Shown in pieces: positions 52,742 to 62,530 of a stretch of DNA of 64,000 nucleotides. How positions within the stretch are numbered: the stretch's first letter is position 1; the number at the start of each line of letters is the position of its first letter. A model generated the notes under the pieces. It did not search any database. It worked only from the letters and a program-made list of their open reading frames with translations, and had not been told where the DNA came from. The translations under genes and the position numbers were made by a program. Source of the DNA: Kitasatospora kifunensis (GTDB lineage Bacteria; Actinomycetota; Actinomycetes; Streptomycetales; Streptomycetaceae); assembly GCF_014203855.1 (NCBI RefSeq), contig NZ_JACHJV010000001.1:2852001-2916000 (forward strand), given 5' to 3'.

Positions 52742-54519
52742 AGATCCGTACGCTCCCCGTCGCCGACGCCCGGTTCGTGCGCCGCTTCCTGTGGCAGACG
52801 GCACGGCAGCACCGGAAGCAACTCGCCGGCCTGCTGGCGCTGTACGCCATCGCCGTCGGCAGCGGCCTGGTCGGCCCCTGGATGCTCGGCTCCCTCGTCC
52901 AGGACCTGCGGTACGGCACCAGCATCAGCCATGTGACGACCGTCATCGCCGTCATCGCCGGAATCACCCTGGTGCAGACGTTGCTGACGCGCGTCGCCTT
53001 CCGCGCGGCGGGCCGGCTTGCCGCGACGGTGCAGGGCGAGATCCGCGAGAAGTTCGTCGACGACGTACTCGAACTGCCGCTCGCCGCCGTCGAACGGGCC
53101 GACGACGGCGACCTGGTGACCCGGGCGTCGCAGGACTCGGAAATGCTGCGGCGGACCATGCAGTCGGCGCTGCCCCAGGTCACCGAGGCGCTGGTGTGGA
53201 TCGCCCTCGGCGTGGTCGCCCTCATCGTGGTGTCGCCGCTGCTGTCGCTGGCCCTGCTGATCATTCTGCCGCCGCTGCTGGTCGTGAACCGGTGGTTCGT
53301 GGCGCGGGCGCGCACCGGCTTCCTGCGCGAGAGCGCGGCCTCCTCCGGCATCACCGAAGGACTGGACGCGACCATCCAGGGGGCGGCCACGGTCGAGTCC
53401 CACGGCCTGCAGGCACACCGCGTTCGCCGCGCGGAGCAGGACACGGAGAACTGGTACGAGGCGATGCGGTACACCCTGCGCCTGCGGACCGTCCTGTTCT
53501 CCTCGGAGGAGTTCCTCTACACGCTGCCCTTGGCCGTCGCCCTGCTCCTGGGCGGATACGCGCACTCCGAGGGCTGGGTCAGCCTGGCCCAGGTGACCTC
53601 GGCGACCCTGTACATCCTCCAGTTGATGTTCCCGTTCGAGTCGCTGCTCGACTGGGTGGGGACACTCACCCAGGGCAGCGCGTCCCTGAGCCGGCTGCTC
53701 GGGGTGGCGATCCAGACCGAGCCGCAGGAGTCCGAGAGCGGCCGGCGGGCAGCCGGGGAGCACACCATCGACTCCGTGGAGCTCTCGGCCCACGACCTCC
53801 GGTTCGCGTACGACGACGGACGGGAGGTCCTGCACGGCATCGACCTCACGGTACGCAGCGGCGAGCGGATCGCCATCGTCGGGCCGACCGGAAGCGGCAA
53901 GTCCACGCTGGCCCGCCTGCTCTCCGGGACGTACCCCCCGCTCGGCGGCGACGTACGGCTGGGCGGCACCCCGCTCCCGGAGCTGCCGCACCACGAGCTG
54001 CGCAAGCATCTCGTCCTGGTCAGCCAGGACCAGCACGTCTTCGGCGGGACGCTGCGGCAGAACCTCGAACTCGCGGCCTCCCACCCGGTGCAGGACGGTC
54101 AGGCCGAGGTCGAGGACGACGCCCTCTGGAGCGCGCTGCGGACCGTTGGCGCGGACAGCTGGGTGGACGCCCTCCCGGAGAAGATGGACACCACGGTGGG
54201 CGTCGGCGGGGAGCAGTTGACGGACGCACAGGTCCAGCAACTCGCCCTGGCCCGGCTGGTCGTGGCGGACCCGAGCGTACTGATCCTGGACGAGGCGACC
54301 TCCCAGCTGGACCCGAGTTCCGCCCGGGAGCTGGAACAGTCGGTCGCGGCCGTGCTGGAGGGGCGCAGCGTGATCTCCATCGCCCACCGGCTGCACACGG
54401 CCCACGACGCGGACCGCATCGTGGTCGTGGAGAGCGGGCGCATAGTCGAGACCGGCTCCCACCAGGAACTGCTCGACCAGGACGGCACCTACGCCCGCCT
54501 CTGGTCCAGCTGGACATGA
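52738..54519 (+). CDS. ABC exporter half-transporter, catalytic partner
   Basis: 593 residues. Six-helix membrane domain, then an ATPase domain with intact Walker A (GPTGSGKST), Q loop (LVSQDQHVFGG) and Walker B (VLILDEATSQLD), plus the H loop SIAHRLHTA. The signature motif is degenerate: QLTDAQVQQLALARL in place of LSGGQ. This complements the partner gene, which has a good signature but no Walker A, so one ATP site works and one is dead. The ATG overlaps the partner's stop codon. This is the last gene of the biosynthetic cluster. Confidence 0.9.
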   Translation: MKIRTLPVADARFVRRFLWQTARQHRKQLAGLLALYAIAVGSGLVGPWMLGSLVQDLRYGTSISHVTTVIAVIAGITLVQTLLTRVAFRAAGRLAATVQGEIREKFVDDVLELPLAAVERADDGDLVTRASQDSEMLRRTMQSALPQVTEALVWIALGVVALIVVSPLLSLALLIILPPLLVVNRWFVARARTGFLRESAASSGITEGLDATIQGAATVESHGLQAHRVRRAEQDTENWYEAMRYTLRLRTVLFSSEEFLYTLPLAVALLLGGYAHSEGWVSLAQVTSATLYILQLMFPFESLLDWVGTLTQGSASLSRLLGVAIQTEPQESESGRRAAGEHTIDSVELSAHDLRFAYDDGREVLHGIDLTVRSGERIAIVGPTGSGKSTLARLLSGTYPPLGGDVRLGGTPLPELPHHELRKHLVLVSQDQHVFGGTLRQNLELAASHPVQDGQAEVEDDALWSALRTVGADSWVDALPEKMDTTVGVGGEQLTDAQVQQLALARLVVADPSVLILDEATSQLDPSSARELEQSVAAVLEGRSVISIAHRLHTAHDADRIVVVESGRIVETGSHQELLDQDGTYARLWSSWT

Positions 54520-54643
54520 GCCCGAGCGGCCTGGTCCCGGGCGCGCGGGTGCCGGCTGCCGGGGCGGCGGCCTGACTGAGGCGGCACGGTTGGGCACGGA
54601 CCATGGCGGTTCGTGCCCGTCCGGCGCAGCCCCGGCCCCGCGC

Positions 54644-55228
54644 TCACCCCCCCGCGCGCTCGCGCACCTTCAGTTCGAACCAGACGCCCTTGCCGCGCGG
54701 CAGCAGGTCCGCGCCCCAGCGGTCCGCGAGGGTGTCCACCACCAGCAGGCCGCGCCCGCACTCGGCCATGCCCGGCTCGGCGACGATCAGGCAGGGCAGC
54801 GCCCGGGAGGAGTCGCGCACCTCGACCCGCAGCCAGCCGGGGCGCCGCAGCAGGCGCAGGCCGATGGTGCGGCCGCCGGTGTGCCGAATGGCGTTGGCGA
54901 CCAGCTCGGCGGTGAGGAGTTCGCCGACCTCCAGGAGCGGGTGCAGCCCCCAGCTCTGCAGGACCGAGAGCACCAGCCGGCGGGCCAGCGGTCCGGACTC
55001 GCCGCGCGATGGCAGGCGCGCTTCCTCCTCGCACGCCGGGTCGCGTAACCGGGGCAGCACCGAGCGCTCCAGCTCGTATGGGGAGAGCCGCTCCAGGGCC
55101 GCGAGCCCGGAGGAGGCCGCCGTCCCCGCGGGGGCCGTCGCACCGAGCCGTTGAGTCCCTGACAGGGAGTCAACGGCCGGTCCGGGCCCGAGATGTGATG
55201 ACTGATCGACTTCGCCCCATCCCGCCAT
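54644..55228 (-). CDS. Anti-sigma-type serine/histidine kinase-like ATPase
   Basis: 194 residues from ATG at 55228; the frame is open to 55291. GHKL-fold ATPase of the RsbW/SpoIIAB kind: the N box is ELVANAIRHTGG, and the G-box region has ECGRGLLVVDTLADRWG and GKGVWFELKVRE. A 70-residue N-terminal stretch of low complexity precedes the domain. Streptomycetes have many of these small regulators, which bind anti-anti-sigma factors or sigma factors. No partner gene is adjacent. It converges on the exporter and probably belongs to the core chromosome. Confidence 0.82.
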   Translation of the reverse strand: MAGWGEVDQSSHLGPGPAVDSLSGTQRLGATAPAGTAASSGLAALERLSPYELERSVLPRLRDPACEEEARLPSRGESGPLARRLVLSVLQSWGLHPLLEVGELLTAELVANAIRHTGGRTIGLRLLRRPGWLRVEVRDSSRALPCLIVAEPGMAECGRGLLVVDTLADRWGADLLPRGKGVWFELKVRERAGG

Positions 55229-55314
55229 GTGCCCATCATTGCGGTTCGCAAGCAGCCGCGTACGGACAATGACGAAACGATCACTATTCAATTGGCATAT
55301 GACGCTTGCACGCA

Positions 55315-55347
55315 GAGGCGGGCCGGCTTCGAAAGCCGGCCCGCCTC
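55315..55347 (-). terminator. Stem-loop after the first L,D-transpeptidase gene
   Basis: A 15-bp perfect stem (GAGGCGGGCCGGCTT with its complement) and a 3-nt loop, 52 bp beyond the transpeptidase stop and upstream of the anti-sigma-type gene. It should separate the two minus-strand genes. Confidence 0.75.
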
Positions 55348-55398
55348 AGGATGTTGATATGACCGCAGCAGGATCGAACAGCATCGAACCCGCGAGGC

Positions 55399-56616
55399 CT
55401 ACCAGGTGTTCCAGGGCATGTTCCAGCCGCTCAGTCCGTTGTCCGGAGCCACCTGGGACGCCTTGGAGTTGAACACCTTCACCACGTCACCCACCAGCGA
55501 GGCCGCGTAGAACTTGGCCGCCGGAGTATCGGTACCGCCCGCGTTGCCGGGGGCATCCTGCAGGCCGACGCAGCCGTGGCTGACGTTCGCGCTGCCGAAG
55601 GTGCTCGCCGAGGACCAGTTGTTGCCGTGCACGTAGGTGCCCGAGTCGGTCAGGCGCATCGAGTGCGGCACCTCGAGGTCGTACTCGCCCGGCTTGAGGC
55701 CCGGCACCGAGGCGGAGGTCATGTGGGCGGTGCCCTCCTTGGCCTCGATCACCATGGTCCCGTTGTAGGTCGGGTGGTCGTCCGAGCCCGAGCTGATCGG
55801 GATCACCTCGGTGACCTGGCCGTTGGTCTGCACCGTCATGGTGTGGGCGGCCGCGTCCACCGTGCTGACCTGCGAGCGGCCGATGCTGAACGACTCGTCC
55901 CGGTCCGAGCCGCCGTAGACGCCGGGCGAGACCTCCACGCTCTTCAGCCGGATGTGGACCTTCACCTGGGTGTTGGGCTGCCAGAAGTTCTGCGGACGCA
56001 GGTCGAGCCGGTTGTTGCCCATCCAGTGGCCCTTGAGCTGGGAGCCGTCGGAGGTCTCGAAGGTGATCGCCTTCTCCACCGCCTGCTTGTTCTGGATCGG
56101 CATGCCGAAGTCGAACGAGACGATCATCCCGACGCCGTAGGTGGAGCCGGTGATGACGTTGTCCTGGCTGCGCGAGGTCTTGGCCGGGGTCAGCGTGCTG
56201 AAGCTGCTGGTGGCGGTGGTGGCAACGCCCTTGGCGTCGGTGGCCTCGGCCTTCACCTGGTAGGAGTCGGCCACCGACAGGCCGGCCGCCGGTACCCAGC
56301 TGCTCCCGTCGGCCGAGATGCTGCCCTGCACCGCCTGGCCGCTCTTGTCGGTCACCGTCACCTGGCTCAGCTTGCCGCTGGTGACCGCGACCTTGAGCGC
56401 GTCGGGAGTGGCGTTCTGGGTGCCGTCCTTCGGCTCGATGTCGACCACGGCACTCGAGGTCGGGGACGCCGAGGTGGCCGGCGCCGCGGGTGAGCCGCTC
56501 GCCGCCGCCACGGGCGCACTGCCGGCCTTCGGGCTGCCGGTGCCGCCACCGCAGGCCGTGGCCAGCAGCAGGGTGCCACCGACAGCCAGTGCCGCTCCGA
56601 CGCGTATCGCGCGCAT
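55399..56616 (-). CDS. L,D-transpeptidase lipoprotein, first copy
   Basis: 405 residues from ATG at 56616, the start that gives a lipoprotein signal with LLATAC as lipobox. Immunoglobulin-like domains cover about residues 70-250 (VDIEPKDGTQNATPD, MIVSFDFGMPI). The catalytic YkuD domain follows, ending with MRLTDSGTYVHGNNW and SHGCVGLQDA, which hold the His and Cys. These enzymes make 3-3 cross-links in peptidoglycan on the outer face of the membrane. Arranged in tandem with a second, closely similar gene upstream. Confidence 0.94.
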   Translation of the reverse strand: MRAIRVGAALAVGGTLLLATACGGGTGSPKAGSAPVAAASGSPAAPATSASPTSSAVVDIEPKDGTQNATPDALKVAVTSGKLSQVTVTDKSGQAVQGSISADGSSWVPAAGLSVADSYQVKAEATDAKGVATTATSSFSTLTPAKTSRSQDNVITGSTYGVGMIVSFDFGMPIQNKQAVEKAITFETSDGSQLKGHWMGNNRLDLRPQNFWQPNTQVKVHIRLKSVEVSPGVYGGSDRDESFSIGRSQVSTVDAAAHTMTVQTNGQVTEVIPISSGSDDHPTYNGTMVIEAKEGTAHMTSASVPGLKPGEYDLEVPHSMRLTDSGTYVHGNNWSSASTFGSANVSHGCVGLQDAPGNAGGTDTPAAKFYAASLVGDVVKVFNSKASQVAPDNGLSGWNMPWNTW

Positions 56617-56785
56617 GCCTCTACTCCCCTGTTTCAGTCCCGTACGCCTACACGCCGCACGCGAGCCGCCGGTTCCCCACCGGATCGAACAAACCGGCTG
56701 ATTGTCGCACCTGATTCCTTCACCCGTTCGGCCGACTTCATGCCTCCCCCGGATATCCGCGGCCGAATGGTGACCATCACCCCAA

Positions 56786-56818
56786 TGGCCCACCCCAAGA
56801 ACGTCTCGGGGTGGGCCA
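56786..56818 (-). terminator. Stem-loop after the second L,D-transpeptidase gene
   Basis: An 11-bp stem (TGGCCCACCCC with its complement) and an 11-nt loop, 33 bp after the transpeptidase stop. Confidence 0.7.
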
Positions 56819-56850
56819 CGGGTTGCGCTCGGCGACGGATTTTCAGCGAA

Positions 56851-58092
56851 TTACCAGCTGGCCCACGGAAGCGTCCAGCCGCTGAGCCCGTTGCTGGGAC
56901 TGACCGTCTTCCCCTTCGCGTTCTTGATGATCACGACATCACCGACCAGCGAGGAGTTGTAGAACTTTCCGGCCACCGAGTTGTCGTCACCACCCTTGGC
57001 GTCCTGCATGCTGACGCAGCCATGACTGGCGTTCGACTGGCCGAAGGCATTGCTCCAGTAGTTGCCGTGGACGTACGTGCCCGAATCGGTCAACCGCATC
57101 GCGTGCGGCACGTCAGGCACGTCGTACTCGCTGCCGACCACGTTGGAGACGGTCGCGGAGTTCATCCGGGTGACCTTCTCCTTGCTCTCGATCGTCATCG
57201 TGCCGTTCCACGACGGGTTGTCGTCGTTGCCGGCGGTGATCGGCAGCGTCTCCAGGGTCTTGCCGTCGCGGACCACCGTCATCTGGTCGCTGGCGGCGTC
57301 GGCGGTGGAGATCTGCGAGCGGCCGATGGTGAACGACTCGTCGCGGTCCGAGCCGCCGTAGACGCCGGGCGAGACCTCCACGCTCTTCAGCTTGTAGTGG
57401 ATCGTCACCTTGGTGCCGGCCTTCCAGTAGGCCTGCGGCCGGAAGTCGAGTCGACGGCTGCCGAACCAGTGCCCCTTGACCTGGGTGCCGTCGGAGGCCT
57501 CGAAGGTGATGCCCTGGACGACGGCGTCCTTGTTCTTGACGTCCTTGTTGAAGTTCACCGAGACGATCATGCCGACGCCGTAGGTGGAGCCGGTGGAGAT
57601 GTTGTCGTTGGAGGAGACGGTCTTGGCCGGGGTCAGCGTGGTGAAGCTGCTGTCCACCGCGGCCTGCAGGCCGGCGGAGTCCACCGCCTGGGCGCTCACC
57701 TTGTAGAGCATGCCGACGGCCAGCGCCGCCGACGGCGTCCAGGACAGCCCGTCCGCCGCGATGCTGCCCTGGACCGCGTGGCCGTCCTTGTCGGCCACCG
57801 AGACCTGGGTCAGCTTGCCGTTGGCCACCGCGACCTTGACCGCGCCACTGGGTGCCACGTCCTGCGCGCCGTCGGCGGGCGTCACGGTCAGCTGGGCCGC
57901 CGAGAGCTTGGGCGAGGGCGCGGCCGACGGCGCGGCCGAGGAGGAGGTGCCGCCGCCGGCCGCGCCCGCGGCACCCGCGGCGCCGGCCTTGGCCGGGGTG
58001 TCGTCCGGCCCGCACGCGCTGGCCAGCATCAGCACGCCACCTGCCAGCAGCACCGCGGTGGCTCGACGAGCGGCCCCCCTGCCTGTCCGCAT
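56851..58092 (-). CDS. L,D-transpeptidase lipoprotein, second copy
   Basis: 413 residues from ATG at 58092, giving a lipoprotein signal with LMLASAC. Same architecture as its neighbour: Ig-like domains (LTVTPADGAQDVAPS, MIVSVNFNKDV), then the YkuD catalytic part with MRLTDSGTYVHGNYW and SHGCVSMQDAKGG. The two proteins share long stretches (KSVEVSPGVYGGSDRDES is identical in both), so they arose by duplication. Role: peptidoglycan 3-3 cross-linking. Longer upstream frames to 58335 lack a signal peptide. Confidence 0.94.
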   Translation of the reverse strand: MRTGRGAARRATAVLLAGGVLMLASACGPDDTPAKAGAAGAAGAAGGGTSSSAAPSAAPSPKLSAAQLTVTPADGAQDVAPSGAVKVAVANGKLTQVSVADKDGHAVQGSIAADGLSWTPSAALAVGMLYKVSAQAVDSAGLQAAVDSSFTTLTPAKTVSSNDNISTGSTYGVGMIVSVNFNKDVKNKDAVVQGITFEASDGTQVKGHWFGSRRLDFRPQAYWKAGTKVTIHYKLKSVEVSPGVYGGSDRDESFTIGRSQISTADAASDQMTVVRDGKTLETLPITAGNDDNPSWNGTMTIESKEKVTRMNSATVSNVVGSEYDVPDVPHAMRLTDSGTYVHGNYWSNAFGQSNASHGCVSMQDAKGGDDNSVAGKFYNSSLVGDVVIIKNAKGKTVSPSNGLSGWTLPWASW

Positions 58093-58455
58093 CCCTCTCG
58101 CGGCTGCTGCCACCTGTACCGGCTCCACTGGGCGTTCCCCCTTGTCGTCACTCGCCGGGCCACGACTCCGGGCCCGCGCTCGCGCAAGGATAACGGGGCC
58201 AACTGAGTGAATCTTCGGCGGGAGGGCGGTGATCAAGAGGTGAAAGAACGTCAGCTGGCCCGGGGTCACCGTGGGAGGATTTGTCCAGTTTCGAGCGGCG
58301 CCGACGGGCGTGCGCCGTGGACGCGGCCCTGGCACTCCAACGATCCAGTACCACTTTCAACGATCGGATTCCGCCCTGGACACGAGGGAACGATTCACTC
58401 TGCGGACATCCGTCCGTAACAGATCGCGGGTGACCGGCCTCGGAGGAGTGCGGGC
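58093..58455. other. Divergent promoter region, no gene seen
   Basis: 363 bp between the second L,D-transpeptidase gene and glgX. It should carry both promoters, but I see no convincing -35/-10 pair or repeat. The glgX ribosome site GGAGGAG is at its right end. Confidence 0.4.
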
Positions 58456-60636
<2,181 letters not shown>

Positions 60637-60697
60637 ATCCCTCCGGTGGCCGGTTCCCGGCGCCACCCCGCGTCAGGTGCGAAAAACCGGATGAGAA

Positions 60698-62530
60698 ATG
60701 TCAGTCGCTCCGCCTACGCTCGGCCCGATGGCCGAGAACGCTGCACCCACACATCAGCCGCCCACCGACGCTCCCACCAGGTCCACGGTGCGCTCGCTGC
60801 TCAGGCTCAAGCCCTACGCGTACCCCATCCGCTGGTACCTGGTCGGCGCGGTGGCCGCCGCCCTGGTCGCCTCCGGCGCCGTACTGGTGGTGCCACTGGT
60901 GCTGGGGCGGATCGTGGACGGCCCGATCGGCCACCACGACCAGGCCGCGCTCTGGCCGCTGATCGGGCTCCTGCTGCTGCTCGGCGCCGCCGAGGCCGGG
61001 CTCTTCGGGCTGCGCCGGGTGCTGATAGCGCGCCCGCTGGCCCGGGTCGAGGCCACCATGCGCGACGACCTCTACGCCAAGCTGCAGCGGCTGCCGGTCT
61101 CCTTCCACGACCGCTGGCCCTCCGGGCAGTTGCTCTCCCGGGCCACCTCGGACATGTACACCCTGCGGCTCTTCCTGGCCTTCCCGCTGGTCTTCCTGGT
61201 CGTCAACACCCTGACCTTCCTGGCCGGTTCGGTGCTGATGCTGACCCTGGACTGGCGTCTTGGGCTGATCGCGCTGGTCCCGGCGGTGCCGCTGATCCTG
61301 CTCTGCACGCACTTCGAGTCCCGCTACTCGGCCGCCGCCCGCATCGCCCAGGACCAGAATGGCGACCTGGCCACCGTGCTGGAGGAGTCGGTGCTCGGCA
61401 TCCGGATCCTCAAGTCCTTCGGCCGCCAGCGCACCATGGCCCGGCACTTCGCCGAGCGGGCCGAGCTGCTGCGCGGCACCGAGCTGCGCAAGGCCTGGAT
61501 GCTGGCCGACCTGTGGGCGGTGATCGTGGGTCTGCCCGAACTGGCGCTGGGCTGCGCGCTGGCCGTCGGTTCGGTGCTGGTCGCCCATGACGAGCTGAGC
61601 GCCGGCACCCTGGTCGCCTTCCTGTCCACCGCGCTGGCGTTGCGCTGGCCGGTGGAGTCGCTGGGCTGGCTGCTCGCCTACAGCAACGAGGCGGGCACCG
61701 CCGCCGACCGGCTGTTCGACGTGCTCGACACCCCCGAGCAGGCCGAGCCCGAGCCGGCGTCGGTCGTCTCCAACGGCGACGGCATCCGGTTCACCGGCGT
61801 GCGCTTCCGCTACCCCGACGCGCCCGCCGGCACCCCCGACCTGCTGCGCGGCATCGACCTGCACATCCGGCGCGGCGAGACGCTGGCCCTGGTCGGTGCC
61901 ACCGGCAGCGGCAAGACCACCCTCACCGCACTGCTCCCGCGGCTCTACGAGGCCACCGCCGGGACCATCACGCTGGACGGCCAGGACACCGCGCAGCTGC
62001 CGCTGGCCCGGCTGCGCGAGCTGGTCTCGGTCGCCTTCGAGGAGCCCACCCTGTTCTCCGCCTCGGTGCGCGAGAACGTGCTGATGGGCGCCCCGCAGGC
62101 GGGCCCCGAGCAGTTGGAGCGGGCGCTGGCCACCGCCCAGGCCGACTTCGTGCACCAACTGCCGCAGGGCGTGGACACCGAGGTCGGCGAGCAGGGCCTG
62201 AGCCTGTCCGGTGGTCAGCGCCAGCGCCTGGCGCTGGCCCGCGCGGTGGTCGGCTCCCCCGAGTTCCTGGTGCTGGACGACCCGCTCTCCGCGCTGGACG
62301 TGCACACCGAGGCGCTGGTCGAGCGGGCGCTGCGCGAGGTGCTCGGCGACACCACCGCGCTGGTGGTGGCGCACCGGCCGAGCACGGTGCTGCTGGCCGA
62401 CCGGGTCGCGGTGCTGGCCGGGGGCCGGATCCTGGCCACCGGCACCCACCAGCGGCTGCTGGAGACCTGTCCCGAGTACCGCGAACTGATGTCCGGCGAA
62501 AGCGCGCTGGAAGCGAGTGTGACCCGATGA
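60698..62530 (+). CDS. ABC exporter half-transporter, first subunit
   Basis: 610 residues from ATG at 60698; an internal ATG at 60728 lies seven bases after a TACGCT box and could be a leaderless start. Six-helix membrane domain, then a complete ATPase: Walker A GATGSGKTT, signature LSLSGGQRQRLALARA, Walker B FLVLDDPLSALD with Asp in place of the usual catalytic Glu. It overlaps the next gene by ATGA. The substitution after Walker B suggests one weakened site in the heterodimer. Substrate unknown; the pair looks like part of the core chromosome rather than the cluster. Confidence 0.9.
   Translation: MSVAPPTLGPMAENAAPTHQPPTDAPTRSTVRSLLRLKPYAYPIRWYLVGAVAAALVASGAVLVVPLVLGRIVDGPIGHHDQAALWPLIGLLLLLGAAEAGLFGLRRVLIARPLARVEATMRDDLYAKLQRLPVSFHDRWPSGQLLSRATSDMYTLRLFLAFPLVFLVVNTLTFLAGSVLMLTLDWRLGLIALVPAVPLILLCTHFESRYSAAARIAQDQNGDLATVLEESVLGIRILKSFGRQRTMARHFAERAELLRGTELRKAWMLADLWAVIVGLPELALGCALAVGSVLVAHDELSAGTLVAFLSTALALRWPVESLGWLLAYSNEAGTAADRLFDVLDTPEQAEPEPASVVSNGDGIRFTGVRFRYPDAPAGTPDLLRGIDLHIRRGETLALVGATGSGKTTLTALLPRLYEATAGTITLDGQDTAQLPLARLRELVSVAFEEPTLFSASVRENVLMGAPQAGPEQLERALATAQADFVHQLPQGVDTEVGEQGLSLSGGQRQRLALARAVVGSPEFLVLDDPLSALDVHTEALVERALREVLGDTTALVVAHRPSTVLLADRVAVLAGGRILATGTHQRLLETCPEYRELMSGESALEASVTR

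Noticed and set aside
44452..54519. Identification as a streptozotocin cluster
   Set aside because: Only the SznF-like gene is shared in a recognisable way; the rest is an NRPS-PKS system, and the cupin ligand differs.
54590..55154. Plus-strand open frames after the exporter
   Set aside because: They lie opposite the anti-sigma-type ATPase gene, whose N and G boxes show that the minus strand is coding.
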